NCBI GenBank assembly: GCA_002500485.1
Contig: DLRJ01000158.1
Coordinates: 20,992-41,577, forward strand
Length of the DNA stretch: 20,586 bases
Direction of reading: 5' to 3'
From: Dehalococcoidia bacterium UBA7891
GTDB lineage: Bacteria > Chloroflexota > Dehalococcoidia > Lucifugimonadales > UBA826
The notes under the pieces: model-generated
The model's input: the letters and a program-made list of their open reading frames with translations, nothing else
Database searches by the model: none
What the model was told of the DNA's origin: nothing
Position numbers and translations under genes: made by a program
In this document: one piece after another, positions 13,634 to 20,586 of the stretch
Position numbering within the stretch: the first letter of the stretch is position 1
How the letters are laid out: every line of letters starts with the position of its first letter

Positions 13634-14713
13634 ATGATTAGAAGAGAACGACTTGTACAAACATTTTGCGATTTAGCAAGAATTGATAGCCCTTCAGGTG
13701 AAGAAGAAGATATGGCTCTTAATATTTCCTCCCGATTGGAAACATTGGGGTTTAAAACAATGAGGGACGCATATGGAAACCTAATTGCATCAGACGAACG
13801 GCCAGACCCCATCCTTTTATCGGCCCATTTAGACACAGTAGAGCCAGGAAGGGGAATAAAACCATCAGTGAAAGGCGATAGAATTGTGTCAGACGGAAGC
13901 ACTATTTTGGGAGGAGATTGCAAGGCTGGAGTATCGGCCATTCTTGAAGCCTTAGAATCGATCATGGAAGATGGGGTTGAATATCATCCAGTAGAACTTG
14001 CCTTTACCAGGGAAGAAGAAATAGGACTAGTGGGTGCACGCAACCTAGACTTCAATCTAATAACCGCCAAAGAGGCGATAGTATTTGATGGAGAAGGACC
14101 GGTAAGCCAAATAACGGCATCGAGTCCAACCTATGTGGGATTTGATATAGAAATCACTGGCAGAGCTGCCCATGCAGGAGTGGAACCTGAAAAAGGCCTT
14201 TCCTCTATCAAAATAGCCTCAGAAATTATCACACGACTCCCGCAAGGAAGATTGGATGAAAACACAACGGTGAATGTAGGAACTATTGAAGGTGGCACAG
14301 TTAGGAATGCTGTTCCCGAGACAACTACAATTCGCGGGGAGTTTCGCAGTACAAGTATAGAAAATTTAGATGGATTAAGGGTTCAGATAACAGATGTTGT
14401 AAAAGAAGTAGAAAAACTATTCCCCGAGGCGACAATAGATAATCATCTACATGTAGAATTTGAAACCTATACCTTGACTGACGATGATCCAGCCACCATG
14501 AGAGTTAAAGAAACCCTGAAAGGCCTTGGATTAGACCCAAGTATGAAGCCATCAGGAGGCGGAACTGACGGTAACGTATTTAGGCTGAATGGAATTAGTT
14601 CAGTTGTGGTAGGTATGGCAGACCATGGCATGCATACAGTACGAGAGTACGTAACAATCCCTGATTTGGTAGATGCCTCACATCTTTGTGAAGCCCTTTT
14701 AAGAACTAAATAA
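13634..14713 (+). CDS. M20-family metallopeptidase, PepT-like
   Basis: This 359-residue di-zinc aminopeptidase/carboxypeptidase-type protein is closest in pattern to PepT-like tripeptidases. The metal-binding blocks are in order: LSAHLDTVEPGRGIKP (His and Asp), ILGGDCKAGVSAILEAL (bridging Asp), FTREEEIGLVGARNLD (Glu pair) and a C-terminal His in DHGMHTVREYV. The middle lid/dimerisation domain starts near ITGRAAHAGVEPEKG. It probably cleaves small peptides or acylated amino acids; the exact substrate is not readable. The ATG has no strong SD (AAGAGC upstream). It lies 58 bp after nadE and 18 bp before larA, suggesting an operon. Confidence 0.9.
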   Translation: MIRRERLVQTFCDLARIDSPSGEEEDMALNISSRLETLGFKTMRDAYGNLIASDERPDPILLSAHLDTVEPGRGIKPSVKGDRIVSDGSTILGGDCKAGVSAILEALESIMEDGVEYHPVELAFTREEEIGLVGARNLDFNLITAKEAIVFDGEGPVSQITASSPTYVGFDIEITGRAAHAGVEPEKGLSSIKIASEIITRLPQGRLDENTTVNVGTIEGGTVRNAVPETTTIRGEFRSTSIENLDGLRVQITDVVKEVEKLFPEATIDNHLHVEFETYTLTDDDPATMRVKETLKGLGLDPSMKPSGGGTDGNVFRLNGISSVVVGMADHGMHTVREYVTIPDLVDASHLCEALLRTK

Positions 14714-14731
14714 TATGTTTAGGCCCTATGT

Positions 14732-16048
14732 ATGAAAATAGATTTAGCGTACGGCAAAACAGGCCTAACTATTGATCTACCTGATGATCGAACTTCGGTA
14801 ATCGAACCTCAATTTATTCCCGGTTTGCCAGACGAACTAGGGGCTATTAAAACAGCGCTACGAAATCCAATTGGAACAGCCCCTCTTAGAAAATCCGTAG
14901 CGCCAGGACAAAATATAGGAATAAGTGTTTGTGACATAACCAGGCCTATGCCTAATAAAAGGGTTTTGCCTATCATTTTAAATGAGTTAAAACATATCCT
15001 TCCATCAAACATAACCATATTTATTGCGACAGGAACTCACCGCAAAAACACACATTCAGAATTAATTTCCATGTTGGGTGAACAACCTATGAGCGGTGGC
15101 TATAACATAGTAAATCACGATGCCTTCAATCGAGATAATTTAACGGAGGTAGGAGTCACTAAAAAAAATATACCGGTATTCCTAAACTCTGACTGGATAA
15201 AAACAGATTTTAAGATTACCACGGGATTTGTGGAACCTCATTTTTTTGCTGGATTCAGTGGAGGCCCAAAAATGATTGCTCCGGGGTTGGCCGGGTTTGA
15301 AACCATTATGAAACTCCATGATTCAGACATGATTGGAAACACTAAATCAAAATGGGGTATAACCTACGGAAACCCTATACACGATTCCATAAGAGAAATT
15401 GCCACTTTGTCGCCATCCGATTTCACATTAGATGTCACTATCAATAAAAACCATAAAATAACGAGTGTCTATGGTGGAGAGATGTTTCAGGTTCATAAGG
15501 CAGCATGTGAATTCGCTCATTCCACCGCGATGAGGGAAGTCTCCGAACCGTTTGACATAGTTGTCACAACCAACAGTGGATATCCCTTAGATATGAACTT
15601 ATATCAGGCTGTGAAAGGGATGTCTGCTGCCCATCAAATTGTAAAAAAAGGTGGGAGTATTATCTGTGCCGCTGAATGCTCAGATGGCATACCAAATCAC
15701 GGTTCTTATGGGGAAATACTCAAATCTCAAACATCCCCTCAATCACTTATTAATATGATTGAGTCCTCAGATTACCAGAAACATGATCAATGGCAGGTCC
15801 AAATACAGGCCTCTATACAAATGGAAAATGATGTCTATATCAAGTCAGATAACCTGTCCATAGAACAGATTGTTGAGGCTCACCTTCTTCCAACTGAAGA
15901 TGTTTCAATGAAGGTGCGTGAACTACTTTCTAAAAAGTACCAGAAAGGAACAGTCTGTGTGTTACCTGAAGGACCTCAGACTATCCCCTTTCTAAGTGGG
16001 GTAGATAGGGACGGACAATGTAGAAAGGTCCGCCCCACTAACTGTTAA
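14732..16048 (+). CDS. larA: LarA-like nickel-pincer-dependent 2-hydroxyacid racemase
   Basis: This 438-residue protein of the lactate racemase family uses a nickel-pincer nucleotide cofactor. Compared with Lactiplantibacillus LarA, the key residues are present at nearly constant offset: D68 and R71 in CDITRPMP, H103 in ATGTHRKNT, H170 in VEPHFFAGF, the cofactor-bound lysine K180 in SGGPKMIAPG, and H196 (16 residues later, TIMKLHDSD). C-terminal VCVLPEGPQTIPF is typical; about 18 more residues (from LSGVDRD on) look like an extension encoded by a structured repeat. The true substrate may be lactate or another 2-hydroxyacid. The cofactor is made from NaAD by LarB, LarE and LarC, none of which is in the window. 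The start ATG is 18 bp after the M20 peptidase gene. Confidence 0.88.
   Translation: MKIDLAYGKTGLTIDLPDDRTSVIEPQFIPGLPDELGAIKTALRNPIGTAPLRKSVAPGQNIGISVCDITRPMPNKRVLPIILNELKHILPSNITIFIATGTHRKNTHSELISMLGEQPMSGGYNIVNHDAFNRDNLTEVGVTKKNIPVFLNSDWIKTDFKITTGFVEPHFFAGFSGGPKMIAPGLAGFETIMKLHDSDMIGNTKSKWGITYGNPIHDSIREIATLSPSDFTLDVTINKNHKITSVYGGEMFQVHKAACEFAHSTAMREVSEPFDIVVTTNSGYPLDMNLYQAVKGMSAAHQIVKKGGSIICAAECSDGIPNHGSYGEILKSQTSPQSLINMIESSDYQKHDQWQVQIQASIQMENDVYIKSDNLSIEQIVEAHLLPTEDVSMKVRELLSKKYQKGTVCVLPEGPQTIPFLSGVDRDGQCRKVRPTNC
15987..16039. other. Interleaved inverted repeats at the larA 3' end
   Basis: Two inverted repeats cross each other: CCTTTCTA (15987-15994) with TAGAAAGG (16021-16028), and AGTGGGG (15995-16001) with CCCCACT (16033-16039). 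CGGAC (16012-16016) also pairs with GTCCG (16028-16032), extending the second stem to 12 bp with a 10-nt bulge. It lies inside the last codons of larA and downstream of the convergent rplL gene. No T-run follows on either strand. It could act as a Rho-independent-like barrier, a pseudoknot or a small repeat element. Confidence 0.6.
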
Positions 16049-16073
16049 AACCATCTAGGAGATCCAATATGCC

Positions 16074-16466
16074 TTAGATCAATTCTACGACGGCACCAGC
16101 TTCTTCTAGTTCTTTCTTTACGTTATCTGCCTCTTCCTTGCCAACCCCTTCTTTGACCGCAACTGGAGCACTTTCTACGAGGTCTTTTGCTTCCTTTAAT
16201 CCTAGCGAGGTAGCAGCTCTAACTGCCTTGATAACGTTAATTTTATTCTCGCCAATCTCTTTGAGATTAATGGTGAAGGCATCCTGTTCTTCCTCAGCAG
16301 CCCCTGCTGAGTCTCCAGCGGCTGCCGGTGCGGCAGCAACTGCCACGGGTGCAGCAGCGGCGGCACTAACCCCAAATTCCTCTTCTAGATCTTTGACCAA
16401 TCCAGCTAGTTCTATAACAGGTAATTCCTTTATAGCCTCTAGAATTTCATCTTTAGATAAAGCCAT
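16074..16466 (-). CDS. rplL: 50S ribosomal protein L7/L12
   Basis: This 130-residue acidic stalk protein binds L10 as dimers and recruits translation factors such as EF-Tu and EF-G. The N-terminal dimerisation domain (MALSKDEILEAIKELPVIEL) is followed by an Ala-rich hinge (about residues 34-55) and the C-terminal factor-binding domain. That domain has INVIKAVRAATSLGLKEAKD and KEGVGKEEADNVKKELEEAG, the usual KxVxxxTxLGLKEAK pattern. SD AGGAGAG precedes the ATG. It is the last gene of the ribosomal cluster, 41 bp after rplJ, and is convergent with larA. In many bacteria rpoB comes next; here it does not. Confidence 0.98.
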   Translation of the reverse strand: MALSKDEILEAIKELPVIELAGLVKDLEEEFGVSAAAAAPVAVAAAPAAAGDSAGAAEEEQDAFTINLKEIGENKINVIKAVRAATSLGLKEAKDLVESAPVAVKEGVGKEEADNVKKELEEAGAVVELI

Positions 16467-16507
16467 AACTAATACTCTCCTAACTATTTATTAATTTGTG
16501 TTTCTTC

Positions 16508-17059
16508 TTAAGAAATTTGTCGAACACGGCTATTCAGCACGTTTACCAAGCCACTAGACGGGGAATTCAAGGACTTAGCCAACCTAAGTAATGGATTATT
16601 CATCACATGAACTAATCCAGCCAATTGTCCATACAACTGCCCGACCAACTTCGCGGCCAATTCTTCTTTACCAGGTAAAGCGGCCAGCTCCTTCAGCTGT
16701 TCTGAGGATAGAGTTGTGTCTCCAATCAAAGCATTTCTTATTTTTAACTCTACCCCTGAATCTCGAACATATTTAGTAATTACTTTGGCAGGAATTTGTT
16801 CATCTCCATAGCCAAAAGCGATTGCAGTTGTCCCGTCAATAAGATCTTTAATCGCCGGCATTTCAGCTTGATCTGCAGCGATTTTAAATAGGGTATTTTT
16901 AACAACCTTATACTTGATTCCGTTCTCTCTCAAAGTTGTTCTAAATTCACTCATCTCTGATACATTCAAACCTGAATAATCAGTGGATATGGCTATCGTA
17001 CAGCCTCTCATAGCTTCCATAAGTGAATCTACATCTAGTGCCTTTCTGTTAGTAGGCAT
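16508..17059 (-). CDS. rplJ: 50S ribosomal protein L10
   Basis: This 183-residue protein forms the base of the ribosomal stalk, binding 23S rRNA through its N-terminal domain and L7/L12 dimers through its C-terminal helix. Family features are AISTDYSGLNVSEMSEFRTTLRENG and YKVVKNTLFKIA in the RNA-binding domain, and a long C-terminal helical region with LVHVMNNPLLRLAKSL. The start ATG at 17059 has CGGAG six bases upstream. Upstream is an L10-type leader with an attenuator-like terminator, so autoregulation of rplJ-rplL by the L10-L12 complex is expected. Confidence 0.97.
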   Translation of the reverse strand: MPTNRKALDVDSLMEAMRGCTIAISTDYSGLNVSEMSEFRTTLRENGIKYKVVKNTLFKIAADQAEMPAIKDLIDGTTAIAFGYGDEQIPAKVITKYVRDSGVELKIRNALIGDTTLSSEQLKELAALPGKEELAAKLVGQLYGQLAGLVHVMNNPLLRLAKSLNSPSSGLVNVLNSRVRQIS

Positions 17060-17098
17060 ATCTATCTCCGAAAATCTTTATTTAAAACTTCAACTGGC

Positions 17099-17125
17099 AA
17101 AAAAAAACCCGGCCACAGCCGGGTT
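17099..17125 (-). terminator. Attenuator-type intrinsic terminator in the rplJ leader
   Basis: On the reverse strand AACCCGGC, a TGTG loop and GCCGGGTT form an 8-bp GC-rich stem (17106-17113 with 17118-17125), followed by at least seven further T residues. It sits between rplA and rplJ, 39 nt before the rplJ start, so it can only act as an internal terminator reducing rplJ-rplL transcription. Confidence 0.92.
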
Positions 17126-17212
17126 GATTATTTCAGCAAATTTGCCGAAATCCCGCCTGTGCAGGCTAATTTTTAATCTGAACATCAGAGCCCGCAGTCT
17201 ATGGCAACTGAA
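17126..17212 (-). promoter_or_regulatory. L10-type ribosomal protein leader
   Basis: The reverse strand after the rplA stop contains CCATAGACTGCGGGCTC, a short spacer and AGCCTGCACAGGCGGG. These resemble the conserved AGACnGCGGG and CCUGC blocks of the Rfam L10 leader (RF00557), the kink-turn element bound by L10-(L12) complexes. The terminator stem follows about 35 nt downstream. By analogy with Bacillus subtilis, binding should favour termination. The match is by eye. Confidence 0.75.
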
Positions 17213-17926
17213 CTATTCTACTCTAAGAGACATAATCCCCGCAATATCTATAGGAACGCTAGGTCCCATTGTTGAGGTTAAAAAGGCAGACCTTAAAAAT
17301 TGTCCTTTTACTCCAGAAGGCCGACCGCGAAGTATCGTGTCAACCAAGGTAGTTAGGTTTTCCATCAACTGATCCTCATCGAAACTAGCCTTACCAATCG
17401 GTGCATGAATCAAGGCGCTTTTGTCCAATCTAAACTCGACTCGCCCCTTTTTTGCCTCTTCTATTGCCCGAGGGATGTCTTCTGCGGAAACTACTGTCCC
17501 TGTCCTAGGATTAGGCATCAAGCCTCTCCGTCCAAGAATTCTTCCCAATTTACTTATCTTTCCCATCATATCGGGTGTGGCGATGGATACATCAAAATCA
17601 AGCCAGCCCTTTTCGATCTCGGCTATCATATCGTCATTACCGACATAATCTGCCCCAGCCTGTTTTGCGCTCTCTATCGCATCTCCTTGGCAAAAAACCA
17701 AAGTGCGAATTTCCTTACCGACACCATGCGGAAGCAAAGCTATTCCTCTAACCATCTGTTCAGCATGCCTGGGGTCCGCACCCGTTCTTAAGTGCAATTC
17801 CATAGTCTCATCAAATTTGGCAGTAGCATTTCTTTTTGCAATAGAAACAGCCTCTTTGGGATCATATGGTGACTCCGGATCAATCTCCGCTATTGCCGTA
17901 TCGTATCTTTTACCACGTTTAGCCAT
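17213..17926 (-). CDS. rplA: 50S ribosomal protein L1
   Basis: This 237-residue rRNA-binding protein forms the L1 stalk that moves deacylated tRNA from the E site. The pattern is complete: MAKRGKRYDTAIAEIDPE, FDETMELHLRTGADPRHAEQ, the central domain GRILGRRGLMPNPRTGTV, VEFRLDKSALIHAPIGKASF and the C-terminal STMGPSVPIDI. SD AAGGA precedes the ATG at 17926. It follows rplK by 40 bp. L1 represses its own mRNA in many bacteria; I could not identify a binding site here with confidence. Confidence 0.97.
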   Translation of the reverse strand: MAKRGKRYDTAIAEIDPESPYDPKEAVSIAKRNATAKFDETMELHLRTGADPRHAEQMVRGIALLPHGVGKEIRTLVFCQGDAIESAKQAGADYVGNDDMIAEIEKGWLDFDVSIATPDMMGKISKLGRILGRRGLMPNPRTGTVVSAEDIPRAIEEAKKGRVEFRLDKSALIHAPIGKASFDEDQLMENLTTLVDTILRGRPSGVKGQFLRSAFLTSTMGPSVPIDIAGIMSLRVE

Positions 17927-17966
17927 AATGAATTCCTTAAATTAGAGTACTTTATTCAGGGTGGGG

Positions 17967-18389
17967 TTATTCGACAACTATTCCCATACTTCGGGCAGTT
18001 CCCTCAATAATTTTCATAGCCCCTTCTATATCTGCTGCATTGAGATCTTTTATCTTGGTCTCGGCAATTTCTTTAACCTTGCTGCGAGGAATAGTAGCCA
18101 CTTTCTCTGCCAAAGGACTCCCACTACCTTTTGGGATTCCTGCCGCTTTTCTCAGCAAATCTGACGCTGGGGGGCTTTTGACTATAAAATTGAAGGATCT
18201 ATCTTCAAAAACCGTAATTTCAACAGGCACTATAGCACCTGCCATAGAAGCAGTTTTCTCGTTATACTCCTTCACAAATCCCATAATGTTAACCCCGTGT
18301 TGTCCTAATGCAGGACCCACCGGGGGGGCTGGAGTAGCCTTACCAGCTTCAATTTGCAGTTTTATCAATCCTATTACTTTCTTAGCCAA
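17967..18389 (-). CDS. rplK: 50S ribosomal protein L11
   Basis: This 140-residue GTPase-centre protein binds 23S rRNA near the thiostrepton site. It shows MAKKVIGLIKLQIEAGKATP, the proline-rich PAPPVGPALGQHGVNIMGF loop, and C-terminal KVATIPRSKVKEIAETK. The length is normal (140-142). The start codon is TTG at 18389-18387, as no in-frame ATG lies nearby and the protein begins exactly where L11 should; AAGGA lies about 11 bases upstream. It follows nusG by 17 bp. Confidence 0.97.
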   Translation of the reverse strand: MAKKVIGLIKLQIEAGKATPAPPVGPALGQHGVNIMGFVKEYNEKTASMAGAIVPVEITVFEDRSFNFIVKSPPASDLLRKAAGIPKGSGSPLAEKVATIPRSKVKEIAETKIKDLNAADIEGAMKIIEGTARSMGIVVE

Positions 18390-18406
18390 TGAGAAATTTA
18401 TCCTTA

Positions 18407-18967
18407 TTAAGTTTTTTCCACTTGTAGAAAATCGAGTTCAACGGATGTCTCCCTGCCGAAAAACGATACTAGTACCTTTACCTTCAATCTATCAGGGTAT
18501 ACCTCGTCAACAACTCCCATAAAGTCTATAAATGGACCTTCTGTAACTCTGATAGTTTGACCGCTTGCAAATCCCACTTTAATTCTGGGTTCATCTGAGC
18601 GTATTTGGTTAAGTATATGATCGACTTCTCCTTGTTCTAAGGGAACAGGTTTTGGGCGATTATCACTTTCGTCTTCAGCCGATACAAATCCTGTTACTCC
18701 TGGAGTATTTCTAACCACAAACCAACTATCGTCATCCATCTCCATTTGGACAAGAATATACCCTGGAAATATCTTCTTCAAGTTAGTCTTTTTCTGGCCA
18801 TCTTTGTATTCCATCTCCTCTTCTGTAGGGACGACAACCTGAAAAATCTTATCTTTAACATCCATGGTTTGGATACGTTGTTCAAGATTTTTCTTCACTC
18901 GGTCTTCCTGACCAGAATAGGCATGTATTATGTACCAGCGCCTGTTTTCTGTTTGTTCCTCAATCAT
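18407..18967 (-). CDS. nusG: Transcription termination/antitermination factor NusG
   Basis: This 186-residue factor binds RNA polymerase and links it to Rho or the ribosome. The N-terminal NGN domain is visible as RRWYIIHAYSGQEDRVKKNL, KIFPGYILVQMEMDDDSWFVVRNTPGVTGFVS, and the C-terminal KOW domain as GPFIDFMGVVDEVYPDRLKVKV with FGRETSVELDFLQVEKT. There is a short acidic insertion near residues 96-104. The ATG at 18967 is 20 bp after the secE stop. Confidence 0.97.
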   Translation of the reverse strand: MIEEQTENRRWYIIHAYSGQEDRVKKNLEQRIQTMDVKDKIFQVVVPTEEEMEYKDGQKKTNLKKIFPGYILVQMEMDDDSWFVVRNTPGVTGFVSAEDESDNRPKPVPLEQGEVDHILNQIRSDEPRIKVGFASGQTIRVTEGPFIDFMGVVDEVYPDRLKVKVLVSFFGRETSVELDFLQVEKT

Positions 18968-18987
18968 CGGTATTCACCATCCACCAT

Positions 18988-19200
18988 CTACAAAATAGTG
19001 TCAAAAACCCAACCAAACACCAGGTCCGCCACTCCAAGAACGACTCCCAAAACTGCTGCAACAGCTAACACCATGAGGGTGAGCCTGAAAGTTTCGTTGG
19101 TTGTTGGCCAAGTAACTCTACGCAGTTCTCCAATAACTTCTCCAAAAAATCGGAAGTTTATTGATCTTCTAGTGGAGGTTCTGCCATATCTCTGTTGCAA
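18988..19200 (-). CDS. secE: Preprotein translocase subunit SecE
   Basis: This 70-residue single-span membrane subunit of the SecYEG channel has the N-terminal amphipathic helix FRFFGEVIGELRRVTWPTTNETFR, carrying the family hallmark (E-L-x-x-V-x-WPT). One membrane helix follows (about residues 40-65). It is short, as in many Gram-positive and Chloroflexota forms. The start appears to be TTG at 19200, one base before the rpmG stop codon at 19202, indicating tight coupling. Confidence 0.93.
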   Translation of the reverse strand: MQQRYGRTSTRRSINFRFFGEVIGELRRVTWPTTNETFRLTLMVLAVAAVLGVVLGVADLVFGWVFDTIL

Positions 19201-19201
19201 T

Positions 19202-19369
19202 TTATCTGACTTCCCTATGAAGCGTATGAGCTCTACATCTAGGACAATATTTTTTCAATTCCATCCTCTGAGGATCATTTCTTCGACTCTTGTTGGAGTT
19301 ATAAGTTCTTTGCCTGCAGTCGGTACAGCCAAAAGTGACAAGTATTCGGTTTTCTCCTCTACGGGCCAT
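19202..19369 (-). CDS. rpmG: 50S ribosomal protein L33
   Basis: This short gene of 55 residues has the reverse-strand protein start MARRGENRILVTFGCTDC and ends RAHTLHREVR. It has two CxxC zinc-binding motifs, C15-TD-C18 and C42-PR-C45, so it is the zinc-dependent (C+) L33 form. RRNDPQRMELKKYCPRC is typical of the family. The ATG is at 19369-19367, 20 nt after the tuf terminator's T-run. The gene leads the rpmG-secE-nusG-rplK-rplA part of the cluster, a very common bacterial order. Confidence 0.95.
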   Translation of the reverse strand: MARRGENRILVTFGCTDCRQRTYNSNKSRRNDPQRMELKKYCPRCRAHTLHREVR

Positions 19370-19390
19370 ATATATTTCCTACGTTTCTAC

Positions 19391-19429
19391 GAAAAACAGC
19401 CAGATCAGACTGTTTATCCTGATCTGGCT
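19391..19429 (-). terminator. Rho-independent terminator after tuf
   Basis: AGCCAGATCAG (19398-19408) pairs with CTGATCTGGCT (19419-19429): 11 bp with a 10-nt loop. Read on the reverse strand it is followed by GTTTTTC. It is the strongest stem in the tuf-rpmG gap and lies 19 nt after the tuf stop. Confidence 0.93.
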
Positions 19430-19448
19430 AGATTTAACATTTAGTATT

Positions 19449-20586
19449 TTACTCAAGAACTTTGGTTATTACTCCAGAGCCAACCGTTCTTCCGCCCTCT
19501 CTCACTGCAAACCTTAGTTGTTCGTCCAATGCAACAGGAGTAATTAGCTTAACCTTCATCTCCACGTTATCGCCAGGCATAATCATTTCAACTCCATCCG
19601 GGAGTTGGATTTCACCAGTAACATCTGTCGTGCGGATATAAAATTGAGGCTTGTACCCATTGAAAAATGGGGTATGTCTACCGCCTTCATCCTTACTAAG
19701 TACATACACTTGGGCTTCGTATTCAGTATGCGGCTCTATACTGCCCGGATCGCAGAGTACCTGGCCCCTTTCTATATCCTCTCTATCAACTCCTCTAAGC
19801 AAAACTCCGACTGCATCCCCGGGTTCTCCAGAGTCAAGGGTCTTATGAAACATTTCAACCCCGGTAACAATGGTGGTATATGTGTCTTTGATACCTACCA
19901 CTTCTATTTCCTGTCCAACATTCACGATACCTTTTTCAACCCTACCTGTCACAACAGTGCCTCGTCCCTTAATACCGAACACGTCCTCCACAGGCATAAG
20001 AAAAGGTTGATCCTTAGGTCGATCGGGAACTGGGATGTATTCATCAACAGCATCCATTAGTTCCCAGACACCTTTCCCCCATTCACTATCTTTACCTTTA
20101 TCTTCCGCTTCAAGTGCGTTTAAAGCACTTAGTCTAATGAAAGGGATATCGTCTCCTGGGAATCCATATTCTGAGAGTAATTCTCTCATTTCTAATTCCA
20201 CCAACTCCAACAATTCCTCATCATCCATCATATCAACTTTGTTAAGAGCCACAACCATTCGAGGCACCTCAACCTGTCTAGCCAGTAGGATGTGTTCCCT
20301 AGTCTGAGGCATAGGTCCATCAGGAGCACTAACCACAAGAATAGCACCATCCATCTGAGCAGCGCCCGTTATCATATTTTTGATGTAGTCAGCGTGACCC
20401 GGGCAATCCACGTGGGCATAATGCCTGGTGTCAGTCTCATATTCAACGTGGGTGATAGCGATGGTTACACCACGTTCCTTTTCTTCAGGAGCATTATCGA
20501 TCGTATCGAATGCTCTGAAATCCGCCAACCCTTCAGAAGCCAATACTGAAGATATAGCTGCCGTTAGAGTTGTTTTGCCATGGTCA
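19449..20586 (-). CDS. tuf: Elongation factor Tu, N-terminus cut by window edge
   Basis: EF-Tu delivers aminoacyl-tRNA to the ribosome as a GTPase. The visible 378 residues begin within the P-loop at DHGKTTLTAAIS, so about 20 N-terminal residues lie beyond position 20586. G motifs are intact: DCPGHADYIKNM (G3) and ALNKVDMMDDEE (G4). Switch I region ERGVTIAITHVEYE, the domain 2 block FGIKGRGTVVTGRVEKG and the C-terminus REGGRTVGSGVITKVLE are as expected. It is followed by a strong terminator and then rpmG. Whether a second tuf copy exists cannot be told from this window. Confidence 0.98.
   Translation of the reverse strand, partial: DHGKTTLTAAISSVLASEGLADFRAFDTIDNAPEEKERGVTIAITHVEYETDTRHYAHVDCPGHADYIKNMITGAAQMDGAILVVSAPDGPMPQTREHILLARQVEVPRMVVALNKVDMMDDEELLELVELEMRELLSEYGFPGDDIPFIRLSALNALEAEDKGKDSEWGKGVWELMDAVDEYIPVPDRPKDQPFLMPVEDVFGIKGRGTVVTGRVEKGIVNVGQEIEVVGIKDTYTTIVTGVEMFHKTLDSGEPGDAVGVLLRGVDREDIERGQVLCDPGSIEPHTEYEAQVYVLSKDEGGRHTPFFNGYKPQFYIRTTDVTGEIQLPDGVEMIMPGDNVEMKVKLITPVALDEQLRFAVREGGRTVGSGVITKVLE

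Noticed and set aside
16138..16494. Open reading frame on the + strand opposite rplL, Ala/Ser-rich
   Set aside because: It is the complement of the rplL hinge and domain; rplL is unambiguous and the antisense frame has no start signal or family features.
17405..17945. Several + strand open frames opposite rplA
   Set aside because: Shadows of a certain ribosomal gene.
19201..19448. tRNA-Trp gene, which often lies near rpmG-secE
   Set aside because: The rpmG-secE gap is one base and the tuf-rpmG gap is filled by the terminator; no cloverleaf fits.

Overview
The window is one contiguous stretch of an ordinary, moderately AT-rich bacterial chromosome. It has compact operons, Shine-Dalgarno (SD) leaders and several TTG/GTG starts. 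The best guess is a marine member of the Chloroflexota (SAR202/Dehalococcoidia-like). This is an inference from a nickel superoxide dismutase, a luciferase-like flavin monooxygenase, T-box and L10-leader regulation, and a repeat-bearing membrane protein of a kind I associate with Chloroflexota. No rRNA or other decisive marker is present. I see no tRNA, rRNA, CRISPR array, transposase or prophage gene.

Left part (1-5400). A tryptophan operon runs leftward: a Trp-specific T-box leader, then trpS, then the first codons of trpE, cut by the window edge. Next are a leftward luciferase-like flavin oxidoreductase gene and, divergent from it, a ketopantoate-reductase-like gene followed by a small cupin gene. 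Then come the divergent pair sodN (nickel superoxide dismutase) and an S26-type peptidase gene (probable SodX, which would remove the SodN pro-peptide), and a small CxxS glutaredoxin-like gene.

Middle part (5480-10490). A 635-residue membrane protein with about three and a half internal repeats is followed after 1 bp by a carboxymuconolactone-decarboxylase-like gene. Convergent to these is a tightly coupled leftward operon: ispH, a ComB-like phosphatase gene and an aldo/keto reductase gene.

Right part (10640-20586). Rightward genes encode a class I aminotransferase, glutamine-dependent NAD synthetase (nadE), an M20 (PepT-like) peptidase and a LarA-like nickel-pincer racemase. NadE and the pathway that makes the LarA cofactor draw on the same metabolite, nicotinate adenine dinucleotide. 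Convergent to larA is the leftward translation/transcription cluster tuf-rpmG-secE-nusG-rplK-rplA-rplJ-rplL. It has a strong terminator after tuf and an L10-type leader with an attenuator-like terminator before rplJ. The cluster stops at rplL; rpoB does not follow.

The most informative items are the Trp T-box over trpS-trpE, the complete SodN/SodX pair, the nadE-peptidase-larA neighbourhood, the repeat membrane protein and a structured inverted-repeat element at the 3' end of larA. None amounts to a clearly new biological system.
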